Shown piece by piece: positions 23,422 through 31,349 of a DNA stretch of 42,017 bases. This DNA is from a virus. The notes beneath the pieces are model-generated. The model made no database searches. It saw only the letters and a list, made by a program, of their open reading frames with translations, and was not told where the DNA came from. The translations under genes were made by a program, and so were the position numbers. Each line of letters starts with the position of its first letter. Positions within the stretch are counted from its first letter, which is position 1. The stretch is taken from the IMG/VR virus record IMGVR_UViG_3300020453_000046, positions 1 to 42,017 of that record; one strand, 5' to 3'.

Positions 23422-23497
23422 TATTCCACTTTCTTAATAACCATACTATAAATGCGTAGATCATTATAACATAAAATATTGCTAAAGTCAATTCCAT
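23402..23497 (-). CDS. 31-aa membrane peptide
   Basis: MELTLAIFYVIMIYAFIVWL, then LRKWNNEDIKR: one transmembrane helix with a positively charged tail. A GAGGT ribosome site stands 7 bases before the ATG. It begins inside the end of the MT-A70 gene and ends inside the start of the GNAT gene. It also spans the 23463-23491 promoter, so it would only be translated from upstream transcripts. Plausible but short. Confidence 0.5.
   Translation of the reverse strand: MELTLAIFYVIMIYAFIVWLLRKWNNEDIKR
23463..23491 (-). promoter_or_regulatory. strong sigma70-type promoter before the GNAT/methyltransferase genes
   Basis: TTGACT at 23486-23491, 17-base spacer, exact TATAAT at 23463-23468, with TG one base before the -10. 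The best match of the promoter series in this window. Predicted start about 35 bases before the ATG at 23421. Confidence 0.8.
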
Positions 23498-24039
23498 TTT
23501 GTTACCTCATTTCCCCATACATCCCAACCAGGAAAACTCTCTCTAGCAAACAATTCTATTCTTGGTAAATCACCACAAAGTTTGACTATATCATTTCTGA
23601 TTCGATCTGGTTTTCTGCTATGTTCTCGTCTTTCACTTACAACTAGTCTATCAACATTACCACTTTCTCTTTTTGGTTTTCCTTTAGTTGCTAATATACA
23701 AGTTTCAGTATTTGCTCTAGTCCAATAACCTGGTCCTTTAAAGTAATAATTTTTAATTCTATCTTTATTAGTCTTCACCCAGGTAAATCCTACGGTCTTA
23801 TACTCAAAACCCCATTTCTCAATTATAGGTATTTGTTTATGTAATAATGGATCAGTACACCACATAAACAATACACAATCTTTATCTGCAATATCACCTA
23901 CTGGTAAATTTTCTATATCTTTCATAGTCATTGTTTTATAATGATTTGCTGGATTAGTTTGTGCCTTATCATTATTCCAATTTTGAAAATGCCAAGGTGG
24001 GTCAGCGTATATTATATTATATTTCTTTTTAATATCCAT
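23488..24039 (-). CDS. MT-A70-type adenine methyltransferase
   Basis: 183 aa. The catalytic DPPW (13-16, in YNIIYADPPWHFQNW) is followed by MTMKDIENLPVGDIADKDCVLFMW, the standard MT-A70/Ime4 arrangement. GYWTRANTETCILATKGKPKR and a RREHSRKPD block complete the family pattern. Phage members methylate adenine N6 in DNA. Small size fits the phage/bacterial single-domain group. It follows the 51-aa membrane peptide with an overlap. Orphan: no nuclease partner. Confidence 0.9.
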   Translation of the reverse strand: MDIKKKYNIIYADPPWHFQNWNNDKAQTNPANHYKTMTMKDIENLPVGDIADKDCVLFMWCTDPLLHKQIPIIEKWGFEYKTVGFTWVKTNKDRIKNYYFKGPGYWTRANTETCILATKGKPKRESGNVDRLVVSERREHSRKPDRIRNDIVKLCGDLPRIELFARESFPGWDVWGNEVTKWN

Positions 24040-24184
24040 AACTCATTATAAAATATCTCATCAATAAACATATGATTATAAATCTAGGTATTGACCAATC
24101 AGTTTTCATTGCTAAAAATCCACCTGTTGCAAATCCCCAATGTAAACTTATTGCAATTATCAATGTTACTTCTATTATATTCAT
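24029..24184 (-). CDS. 51-aa two-helix membrane peptide
   Basis: MNIIEVTLIIAISLHWGFAT, then GGFLAMKTDWSIPRFIIICLLMRYFIM and so on: two predicted membrane helices with a short polar turn. The ATG overlaps the stop of the DruA/Mom-like gene (ATGA), and its stop lies inside the start of the MT-A70 gene. It fills the only gap between them, which supports a real coupled gene despite its length. Confidence 0.6.
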   Translation of the reverse strand: MNIIEVTLIIAISLHWGFATGGFLAMKTDWSIPRFIIICLLMRYFIMSYGY

Positions 24185-24744
24185 ACACTCTTTATAAAAA
24201 TCATCTTCTTGTTTTCGCCTGTAGGTTTTACATACAATTCTTTTAATTCTTCTTTATTATGCCACTTCATAGATACTGACTCGTGTTTAGGTAAACCTGC
24301 AGTTTCTCCACAATAATTCCAGTTGTCTGCTTTATATACTGCACCGTTATTGCCACCTGCAACAAATGTAATTAAATATTTAAGTTCGTCATTATACTTT
24401 TGTTTCCAATGTAGTGGTGCTTGTCTTCTTAATTCTTTTAATATTTGTGTACCTGCGTTCTTAATCTTTTCTCTCATACAAAAACGCCAGTTATTAGCAA
24501 ATGAATTAAAGTTATTTTTATATTCTTCTTTTTTCATCTTAACATAATTAAGTATATCTTTTGGTGGTGGATATACAGATGATCCTATACCTATCATACC
24601 TACTGGTTTCCCTTCATTAAAAACAATCCAATCAATTCTTCTACCAACAGATTGAGTTGATGGCACATAACTATGAAACTTTTGTATAGTTTCTTTAACA
24701 TATTCTTTTGCGTTGTCATCATTAACTACTCTTAATTCTATCAT
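24181..24744 (-). CDS. DruA/Mom-like (GNAT-fold) protein, putative nucleic-acid modification
   Basis: 187 aa. Conserved blocks: GRRIDWIVFNEGKPVGMIGIG (about 34-54), NNWRFCMREKI with a long helix (LKELRRQAPLHWKQKY), ITFVAGG and GAVYKADNWNYCGETAG (134-150). This 'Y.A.NW...G.T.G' ending with the preceding strands matches what I know of DUF4338/DruA-type domains. It also resembles the GNAT-like fold proposed for Mu Mom, which makes a carbamoylmethyl-adenine. Flanked by polymerase and MT-A70. I infer DNA base modification or protection; a DNA-binding role is also possible. TAATG overlap with gp43. Confidence 0.65.
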   Translation of the reverse strand: MIELRVVNDDNAKEYVKETIQKFHSYVPSTQSVGRRIDWIVFNEGKPVGMIGIGSSVYPPPKDILNYVKMKKEEYKNNFNSFANNWRFCMREKIKNAGTQILKELRRQAPLHWKQKYNDELKYLITFVAGGNNGAVYKADNWNYCGETAGLPKHESVSMKWHNKEELKELYVKPTGENKKMIFIKSV

Positions 24745-27230
24745 TAAAAAAATGCCTCTAAACTTGCCTTTGGTTCAGGTGTCCACCCTATTGGTTGTAA
24801 TATAAATCTAATAGGATCAAGTAGTGTTTTTTCAAATTGTAATTCATAATCAACATACTCTTTTAATTTAAACTCTTTAGGTAGTTCAGTTACATAACTA
24901 ATTACATCAAACTTAAATGGATTTGCCTCTAGCAGTTTAACAAATTTAATCTTATCACCTTCTTGTATCAACGGATATTTCTTTTCTAATCCAAATTCTT
25001 TTATTTGATGATTATAAATTAAAGCACCTTTCACGTGAATAGGTGTACCTTTGATAAACACATCACTAGAAGAATAATATTTTTTCATATTATTACAACT
25101 TCTAGGAAACGATACTGCCTCAGCAGGTAGGTTTAAAAATTCTTCTTTAGTTTCTTTAATAAATTTATGTAAATCACTTTCTTGTTTAGACATTATAATC
25201 TTAATTGATTCTTTAATTTTGCCTCTACAATATTCAGGTGTTGATGATTTAACTGCCTCAATACCCATAATCTTTAGTTTAGGTTCGTCAAATGTAATAC
25301 CTTCTTCGTCTAATACATTTAACATATATCTTTTTTTAGCAGTCCATATACCTTTGTCAGCAATAACTTCTCGTTTCATTACCATTTTGTTTTTAAATGC
25401 GTTAGTATATTCTGCTAATTGTTTGAAACACTTATCTAGGAAAGGTTCTATTCTACTTTCAACAACTTTGTTTAGAAACTTTAATGTCTGTTCTTTTGTT
25501 TTATCTTTACATACTTGTTCAACAAGTTTATCCATTGTAAGATAAATTGAATCTGTATCAGACGCCACAATATAATCTATCTTATCGTGTGTCTTTAATA
25601 TCTTATTCATATATTCATTTACATTTTTCTCTATGAAACGAATAACAAATTGACCTGCAAGTGTAATTGCCATTGCCTGTCTTACATCATAATATCTAAA
25701 GTATTGATTACCGATGGCACCGTAAGCACTATTTAAGGCAATCTTCTTTGCCCATTGTATATTATGACAACGAGATATTTCTTTTGTTAAATTAGGATCT
25801 TTTGTTTTGTTATATTCTTTTTTCGCCTCTAACATTTTTTTCTTATAATATACACGATCATTATACATCTTACCTAATAGTTTAGGTAAAAAACCTTCAC
25901 TATCAGTTTTGAATAATGCGCCATTGGGTGTTATCGTTGCACCTTCAGTTTTAAGATATGTTAGAGGCGTTGATTCGTTCAACATCTTATTCACCGTAAT
26001 CCCATTTGATTTCATACCAATAATTTTTTCTGGAGAAATATTATACTGCATAATCAAATGTGGGTATAGTGAGTTGATGTCAAACGAAACAATCCAGTTG
26101 TGCATACCGACCAATGGGTCTTTTACATATGCACCAGGATACTTTTCATCTTTTATATTATCTTCTTTTGGTGGAATAACAATGTTATCTTTACGCAAGA
26201 AGTTATAGATTAATGTATCCCAAAATCTAACTTGTGAAAATACATCCTGATAATTAATCTTTGCCTCATAGGACATATTTAAGATTAATTCAATTAGTTT
26301 TAATTTGTCTTCTAGTTGGTCAACTATCTCAACATCTTTAATATTGTAATCTACAAACGATTGAAAGTCTTTAGTATACCATTCTCTAAATGTATCATAA
26401 GGGTTAGAGTCTTTTGCTAAACCTAATTCTACTTTACCGATATGATCTAACTTATAACTCTCTTGTCTTACTGGTATAAACTTTTTATATAAGTCAAGGT
26501 AATCTAGCATTGCAATACCATATAGATCATAATACAATTGCGATCTACCTCTTACCGTTATTTCTTCGGTGCCTACTAGATTCCAAGGCGATAATCTTCT
26601 TACAACTTTTTCATCTGTAAGTAATTTAATTCTATTACATAGATAAGGTAAATCAAAAAACTTTGTATTCCAACCTGTGATTACATCTGGATAGTTTTTC
26701 ATCCAAAACTTCATAAACTCCATAATCAAAGACTTTTCATTTCTACATTTTATATAAGTTATATCTGATCTATTAGTTTTATAGTCGCCTGTACCCCAAG
26801 TTATAATCTGTTTGTTAGATTGATTCTTAACCGTGATTGCTAATAATTCTTCTATTGGATTTTGTACATCTGGAAAACCGTTTTCGGCAGTACACTCTAT
26901 ATCAAGTGTGAATATTTTTATATGATCTTTTGACCATTCTATATCTTCAGGATAATTGTCAGCAATATATTGATATTGATAACGATCCATACCAAAGATA
27001 GGTGCATTATCTGTATTATAATTTCTTTTAAAATCTCTTGCTTTTTTGATACTACCGAATTGAATTGGTTTTAAATTTTGACCTGTTAGTGTTTTAAATT
27101 CTGTTTGTTGTTGTGAGATAGCATAAAGAGTAGGACTATAATCAATCTTCTCTTTAAACTCTTGTCCATTGTGTATACCTCTAACAAGAAGTTTGCCGTG
27201 ATGTTCTATTACTGATTTATAAAAGTTCAT
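24744..27230 (-). CDS. 43: DNA polymerase, family B (T4 gp43-like)
   Basis: 828 aa. Proofreading exonuclease motifs: TLDIEC with D110/E112 (Exo I), NTKFFD (188-193, Exo II) and YNIKDVE with Y295/D299 (Exo III). Polymerase motifs: DINSLYP (384-390, A), KKIALNSAYGAIGN (495-508, B) and ASDTDS (556-561, C) with catalytic D558/D560. All intact. Shorter than T4's 898 aa. It extends primers at the fork with the gp45 clamp. Start at 27230 overlaps the ferredoxin gene by 14 bases with an AGAGAT ribosome site. Confidence 0.97.
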   Translation of the reverse strand: MNFYKSVIEHHGKLLVRGIHNGQEFKEKIDYSPTLYAISQQQTEFKTLTGQNLKPIQFGSIKKARDFKRNYNTDNAPIFGMDRYQYQYIADNYPEDIEWSKDHIKIFTLDIECTAENGFPDVQNPIEELLAITVKNQSNKQIITWGTGDYKTNRSDITYIKCRNEKSLIMEFMKFWMKNYPDVITGWNTKFFDLPYLCNRIKLLTDEKVVRRLSPWNLVGTEEITVRGRSQLYYDLYGIAMLDYLDLYKKFIPVRQESYKLDHIGKVELGLAKDSNPYDTFREWYTKDFQSFVDYNIKDVEIVDQLEDKLKLIELILNMSYEAKINYQDVFSQVRFWDTLIYNFLRKDNIVIPPKEDNIKDEKYPGAYVKDPLVGMHNWIVSFDINSLYPHLIMQYNISPEKIIGMKSNGITVNKMLNESTPLTYLKTEGATITPNGALFKTDSEGFLPKLLGKMYNDRVYYKKKMLEAKKEYNKTKDPNLTKEISRCHNIQWAKKIALNSAYGAIGNQYFRYYDVRQAMAITLAGQFVIRFIEKNVNEYMNKILKTHDKIDYIVASDTDSIYLTMDKLVEQVCKDKTKEQTLKFLNKVVESRIEPFLDKCFKQLAEYTNAFKNKMVMKREVIADKGIWTAKKRYMLNVLDEEGITFDEPKLKIMGIEAVKSSTPEYCRGKIKESIKIIMSKQESDLHKFIKETKEEFLNLPAEAVSFPRSCNNMKKYYSSSDVFIKGTPIHVKGALIYNHQIKEFGLEKKYPLIQEGDKIKFVKLLEANPFKFDVISYVTELPKEFKLKEYVDYELQFEKTLLDPIRFILQPIGWTPEPKASLEAFF

Positions 27231-27546
27231 TATCTCTTAATCTCACCGTTAAATTATCTAATTCTTTTGTCAATTGTATTTGACAACTTAATCTACTTAC
27301 ACCTGGAATATAACCTCGTTCATATTCTAATAATGATTGTTCTAAACCATTTTCTTTTATAGGAAGAATATGTGTCCAAGCATTACTTAAATGTATATGA
27401 CAAGTAGCACACGCCATATTGCCACCACAATCAGCAGGGATTTCTTTTAAGTCTGCCTGCTTTGCTGCCTGCATTAAAGTGGTTCCTTCTTCTACTTCAA
27501 CACAGACTTTATCATTATTTGTCCGTATAAAGTTAACCGTTATCAC
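27217..27546 (-). CDS. 2Fe-2S ferredoxin (adrenodoxin-like)
   Basis: 109 aa. Cluster ligands Cys40, Cys46, Cys49 (DCGGNMACATCH) and Cys88 (RLSCQI): the CX5CX2CX38C spacing of vertebrate/bacterial-type ferredoxins. Starts with GTG at 27546, overlapping the previous stop (GTGA). Carries one electron; partners could be a ribonucleotide reductase or host or phage oxygenases, none of which is in the same operon here. Marine T4-like phages often carry such a gene near replication genes. Coupled to the small gene upstream and to gp43 downstream. Confidence 0.93.
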   Translation of the reverse strand: MITVNFIRTNNDKVCVEVEEGTTLMQAAKQADLKEIPADCGGNMACATCHIHLSNAWTHILPIKENGLEQSLLEYERGYIPGVSRLSCQIQLTKELDNLTVRLRDNELL

Positions 27547-27866
27547 TTCTTTAATGTTGGTATATTCGTTTCTGTTATTAAACTTGTTTTAGGTGTTAAT
27601 ATCTTACTTGTATTTGCTTCATAAGATTTTAATATCTCATCTTTAGGATCAGACATAAAAACAATTTTATCTTTAGATAAAGTAACCGTATCTCTTTTGC
27701 CATACGCATTATACAATGACATCATTAAAGATATTGGTTGTCCTGGTGCTGATTGTTGAGGTATTATTACGAAAGGATTTTTTAGACTAATCCCTTGGTC
27801 GTTCTCACCTACTTTAGCAATTACATCTTCGCCAGTAGAGAGTCTTAATATTTTCACTTCTTGCAT
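27543..27866 (-). CDS. small beta-rich protein (LSm-like pattern)
   Basis: 107 aa. The opening VKILRLSTGEDVIAKVGEND resembles an Sm1 motif (leader strand, then GE-V-GKV-type strand pair), with YGKRDTVTLSKDKIVFMSDP as a second strand group. This LSm-like reading is tentative. The C-terminal third is unstructured and Thr/Lys-rich. Strong AAGGAGAAATATA ribosome site and a well-formed promoter (27894-27922) directly upstream; it heads an operon with ferredoxin and gp43. Confidence 0.6.
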   Translation of the reverse strand: MQEVKILRLSTGEDVIAKVGENDQGISLKNPFVIIPQQSAPGQPISLMMSLYNAYGKRDTVTLSKDKIVFMSDPKDEILKSYEANTSKILTPKTSLITETNIPTLKK

Positions 27867-27893
27867 TATATTTCTCCTTATTGTTATAATATA

Positions 27894-27922
27894 GTTATAT
27901 CATACATTGACGCCAATGTCAA
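27894..27922 (-). promoter_or_regulatory. sigma70-type promoter with embedded inverted repeat
   Basis: TTGACA at 27917-27922, 17-base spacer, TATAAC at 27894-27899, with TG one base before the -10 (extended). The -35 lies in an 8-bp inverted repeat (27904-27925). Predicted start about 20 bases before the ATG at 27866. Confidence 0.75.
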
Positions 27923-27925
27923 TGT
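27904..27925. repeat. 8-bp inverted repeat over the -35 box
   Basis: ACATTGAC at 27904-27911, six bases, GTCAATGT at 27918-27925. It directly follows the stop codon of the ATP-grasp gene and includes the -35 of the next promoter. Either a transcript-end hairpin or an operator for a repressor, perhaps both. Confidence 0.6.
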
Positions 27926-29421
27926 TATTTCTTTTCAAATCCAACTTTGTCTTGTTTTCCTTCTTTTTCAATAGGTCTTAATCGTTTACTTAATACAAAA
28001 GTTCTATTAGGATTAACAGCAACATTCATCTGTCGCATTAAATCTCTATTAACTAATAAATCTGAACCTGATCTAGGTCTACTATCTAATCCTACTTCTA
28101 TATCTGGATATGTAAATCCATTAAATGTAAGTGCCATTTTTACGGTAGGTCTTGTTTCAGATGGTTCGTTAGTTGCATTTGATCTGAATACTTTACTTAC
28201 GCCAAATTTAGGTTTAGTATAAACTTTACCATTGTATTTCCATTTTACAATTTTGCCTTTAGATTCTATTATTTCATCTGCGTGTAAAGCACACGCTTCA
28301 GAACCATTACCTGTATCAAATTTAACTCTAACTTTTCCTAACTCATCTACATCCATAGTTTCTAACCAACCACATTCTATAAGTGATTGTCTATCCCAAT
28401 GAGTTCTATCTTCAATCCAATCAATTACATAAGACATCATAGTTTCACCATCTATTCTGCCTGATGGTTCTGGATCAGAATAATAATCTTTGTACTGATA
28501 ACCTTCATAGTCAGCACCTGATCCTGGACTTCCGTTTATTTCTAATACATAAGGTTTATTTTTATAAACTATGTGATCTACTCCACACATATATGCTCTG
28601 GATAATCTAGCAGTTTTTAAAACTAATTCTATTTCTTCTTCACTTAATTTGTATGGTTCTGCTTCAGCACCTCTATGTGTATTTGATCTAAAGTCATAAC
28701 TACTATGAGTTCTTTTTGTACTTGCAAATATTTTATTATCTACTACAAAAGTTCTTACATCAAAATCAGTTTTCATATATTCTTGTATTAACATTTCTGC
28801 TTCTAGTTTCCACATTGCTTGTACGGTTGCAACAAGACCTTCATAGTCATTTACTTTTATTACACCGACACCTTGTGTACCTGTTAATGTTTTTAATATG
28901 ACAGGAAACTTACCACCGATTTTATCTAATGCAGTTTTTAAATTCTTTTCGTTTGATACATACGCTGTTCTAGGTGTAGGTATACCAAACTTTTCAAATA
29001 ATAATGCTGAAGTTAATTTGTTATCACAAGTAAGCATTGCCGCTCTTGTGTTTAACATAAATGCTTGTGAGTTTTGAAAGGCAGATATTAAAGATAAACC
29101 ACCTTCATCTTGTAACGCACCACCTCTACAAATACAAACGGTATCTTTACCTATGAAAGTGTGTTTAGCACCTTCACCATCAAAGTTATATACCGTTAAT
29201 GTATTTTTATCTTCGTCTTTATCTGTTATGATTGAAGTTTTTGTATTTACTATAATACACTTTATGCCTTTTTTCTTACACGCTTTTGATATAAGATCAG
29301 CAGTTGTATTTTCTTTAGGGTCGTCTGAATCTGCTATTGTAATAATAGCAACCGTAATAGGTTTCTTTTTACGCTCTAAATCTTGTTCTACAAAAAATTC
29401 TTTAAACTTTGGTATTTGCAT
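27925..29421 (-). CDS. RimK-type ATP-grasp ligase fused to a retropepsin-like protease
   Basis: 498 aa. Residues about 20-340 form an ATP-grasp ligase: ICRGGA (97-102), FPVILKTLTGTQGVGVI (172-188, with the ATP-binding Lys177 and glycine loop), and VLEINGSPG (292-300, Mg-binding Glu/Asn). This is the RimK signature; RimK adds glutamate to ribosomal protein S6. Residues about 360-480 carry KFDTGNGSEACALHAD with the DTG triad (369-371) of aspartic proteases, and a later LLVNRDLMRQMNVAV block. This is the domain of PF05618, often called a 'zinc protease', which looks like a retropepsin. The fusion could add and remove a peptide tag. The start lies in the end of regA. Confidence 0.9.
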   Translation of the reverse strand: MQIPKFKEFFVEQDLERKKKPITVAIITIADSDDPKENTTADLISKACKKKGIKCIIVNTKTSIITDKDEDKNTLTVYNFDGEGAKHTFIGKDTVCICRGGALQDEGGLSLISAFQNSQAFMLNTRAAMLTCDNKLTSALLFEKFGIPTPRTAYVSNEKNLKTALDKIGGKFPVILKTLTGTQGVGVIKVNDYEGLVATVQAMWKLEAEMLIQEYMKTDFDVRTFVVDNKIFASTKRTHSSYDFRSNTHRGAEAEPYKLSEEEIELVLKTARLSRAYMCGVDHIVYKNKPYVLEINGSPGSGADYEGYQYKDYYSDPEPSGRIDGETMMSYVIDWIEDRTHWDRQSLIECGWLETMDVDELGKVRVKFDTGNGSEACALHADEIIESKGKIVKWKYNGKVYTKPKFGVSKVFRSNATNEPSETRPTVKMALTFNGFTYPDIEVGLDSRPRSGSDLLVNRDLMRQMNVAVNPNRTFVLSKRLRPIEKEGKQDKVGFEKK

Positions 29422-29845
29422 TTTCGCTATCTTCGTTTGTGACCTTTTTTCCTATATTATATTTAGCAGATAAATTCCATTCTTTTTTCTCTTTGAATGG
29501 TAAAACTTTTATCTGACTCAAAGGCGCCTTGTTATTTGCCTCGTCTTTGTTAACTATATCAATTAGGTTCCAGTCTTGTAATAAAATAGCGATTGTGTTT
29601 CTTCTTTGTATATCATTTTCAACTAAAGTTGCCTTCTTGCCATCTAAAGCAAAAAGTTCTTTAAAATGTACGATATAGTATTTACCTTGTTTGTGTAATA
29701 TATGGCACGATTGAAATAATGTCTTATCTTTTCTACTTGCCACACCAATTCTTGTAAGGGTTTCTCTAACTTTTAGGAAATCGTCAGGTTGTTTTATGGT
29801 GACCTCTAACATACTCTCTGGCGACCATTGTATTTCTTCACTCAT
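29402..29845 (-). CDS. regA: RegA translational repressor
   Basis: 147 aa, T4 RegA being 122. It matches T4 RegA across MLEVTIKQPDDFLKVRETLTRIG, SCHILHKQGKYYIVHFKE, RRNTIAILLQDWNLI and KKEWNLSAKYNIGKK. RegA binds the start regions of early mRNAs, including clamp and clamp-loader genes, and blocks ribosome access. It follows gp62 with an ATGA overlap and a GGGAGAAG site, as in T4. A C-terminal extension of about 25 residues is acidic. Confidence 0.95.
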   Translation of the reverse strand: MSEEIQWSPESMLEVTIKQPDDFLKVRETLTRIGVASRKDKTLFQSCHILHKQGKYYIVHFKELFALDGKKATLVENDIQRRNTIAILLQDWNLIDIVNKDEANNKAPLSQIKVLPFKEKKEWNLSAKYNIGKKVTNEDSENANTKV

Positions 29846-30234
29846 TTTCTTCTCCCACCTTTATATAAGGTTTCTTTAATATGTTCAATTTGTTTTGTTG
29901 TGAGTATGTTCAAAGCCTCTCTTGCTTTTTCATTACTATAACCAAAATACTCTTTAATATACTCTATGTCTTTCAATTTGGTCTGTTTTAACCATCTACC
30001 ACCAAACCGTTTTTTCTTTCTAACACTATTTATTAAAAACTGAAATTGGACCTGATTATCTAGGAAGTGATAACCGTTCATTTCATTTGCTTGTGGAAGA
30101 GTATCCCAAAACATAGATAAACAACGATTAATTATATACGCTGGATATTTCTTTATCCAGGTTTCGTCTGATTTCATCAAGTCTTCTTTAGACTCATTTA
30201 TCGCTTTTAGGTAATCTTTTAATTCGTATGCCAT
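29842..30234 (-). CDS. 62: clamp-loader small subunit (T4 gp62-like)
   Basis: 130 aa, shorter than T4 gp62 (187). Helical with AYIINRCLSMFWDTLPQANEMN and FQFLINSVRKKKRFGGRW, the basic segment typical for the family. It forms a complex with gp44 to load the gp45 clamp. Overlaps regA downstream by ATGA and is separated from gp44 by the 46-aa gene. Assigned by both sequence pattern and order. Confidence 0.9.
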   Translation of the reverse strand: MAYELKDYLKAINESKEDLMKSDETWIKKYPAYIINRCLSMFWDTLPQANEMNGYHFLDNQVQFQFLINSVRKKKRFGGRWLKQTKLKDIEYIKEYFGYSNEKAREALNILTTKQIEHIKETLYKGGRRK

Positions 30235-30374
30235 TATTTGTTGCGTCTGTTATGTCTGCCCATATACCAATCACCTGGTTCGTAATTATATCTTTTACCG
30301 TGATGTCCTCGTATATCCGCATACCACATTCGCAATTTGACTATGCAAGTTCGCCAAAATGTTCTTCGTGCCAT
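30234..30374 (-). CDS. 46-aa arginine-rich protein
   Basis: MARRTFWRTCIVKLRMWYAD, then RGHHGKRYNYEPGDWYMGRH and RRNK, very basic and tryptophan-rich. GAGGAT ribosome site, and its stop overlaps the gp62 start (TAATG). It occupies the whole gap between gp44 and gp62, which supports a real gene. I think similar short proteins stand at this place in other marine T4-like phages; function unknown, perhaps nucleic-acid-binding. Confidence 0.7.
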   Translation of the reverse strand: MARRTFWRTCIVKLRMWYADIRGHHGKRYNYEPGDWYMGRHNRRNK

Positions 30375-30393
30375 TGTATCCTCGTTAATTGTG

Positions 30394-31338
30394 TTATTTA
30401 AATTTGCAAGTCGCCATTATTTCAGTCAAACAAGCAACCATATTTATCTCTTGGTCTGCTACAAATGCTGATTTATATTGGTATCCTGCTAATAAAAGTA
30501 TTGCTTGAGGTACGGATTGAGGTTGTAGGTAGTCTTTAGATGATTCGTAAATCATTCTGAACAAGTCTGTTGGTTGTACACTTAAATTGTTTACGACCCA
30601 TTTTCTAGTTTCGTTAAAGTCTTTTTTCTTCAAAGACGCAAATAAACTCTTAATATCTGCCTCTTTTTGATTAAAGAATATACCACTATCAATCTTACCA
30701 TTTACTGAATATCTTTGTAATTCATTGATAGTTTTTCTGAAATCTGGAAAGTGCTTCTCAATTAGAGTTGCTAAGACTTTCTTATCATATGGTACTTTGT
30801 TCTCGTCAAGTATCATACCTAATCGTTTCATTAATGATTGTGCTGATTTTAGTTTCTGACCATTGACTATTTTAAAGTCAATTTGAGTTAATCTACTTCG
30901 TAATGGTCCAATAAACTTGTAAGGATAATTACAAGTCATTATAAATCTACAATTTTCAAAAAATGTTTCAATGAAATTACGCAAAGCAGGTTGTACTGAC
31001 TCAGCATTCATATAGTCTGCCTCGTCAATTATGACTACTTTGTGTTTAGATTCGGTATTGAAAGATACGGTTGACGCAAAATTTTTAATCTTGTTTCTTA
31101 ATGTATCAATATGTCTACCTTCATCTGAACCATTGATTATGATATAATCAGCGTTTAGTTGTTCACATAAAGCACGAGCAACGGTAGTTTTACCTGTACC
31201 TGCCGTACCTGATAACAACATATTAGGTATTTCTTTTTTCTTTAGAAACTCTAAAAATGTCTTTTTAGTTTGTTCTGGAAGAATACAATCCTGTATTGTT
31301 TTAGGTCGGTATTGTTCAACCCATAAAAAATCTGCCAT
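30394..31338 (-). CDS. 44: clamp-loader large subunit (T4 gp44-like)
   Basis: 314 aa, similar to T4 gp44 (319). AAA+ ATPase: Walker A SGTAGTGKT (43-51), Walker B VVIIDEADYM (about 105-114), sensor TCNYPYKFI and the arginine finger in LRSR (about 150). It hydrolyses ATP to open and load the gp45 ring at primer ends. Excellent AGGAGGTTC ribosome site. Follows gp45 by 11 bases. Confidence 0.96.
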   Translation of the reverse strand: MADFLWVEQYRPKTIQDCILPEQTKKTFLEFLKKKEIPNMLLSGTAGTGKTTVARALCEQLNADYIIINGSDEGRHIDTLRNKIKNFASTVSFNTESKHKVVIIDEADYMNAESVQPALRNFIETFFENCRFIMTCNYPYKFIGPLRSRLTQIDFKIVNGQKLKSAQSLMKRLGMILDENKVPYDKKVLATLIEKHFPDFRKTINELQRYSVNGKIDSGIFFNQKEADIKSLFASLKKKDFNETRKWVVNNLSVQPTDLFRMIYESSKDYLQPQSVPQAILLLAGYQYKSAFVADQEINMVACLTEIMATCKFK

Positions 31339-31349
31339 TTAGAACCTCC

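Noticed and set aside
24181-24744. Druantia defence system
   Set aside because: Only a DruA-like single domain is present. No DruB-E or helicase component is near, and the context is phage replication.
27947-28222. plus-strand open frame opposite the ATP-grasp/protease gene
   Set aside because: Lies wholly inside a well-supported gene on the other strand and shows no recognisable sequence.
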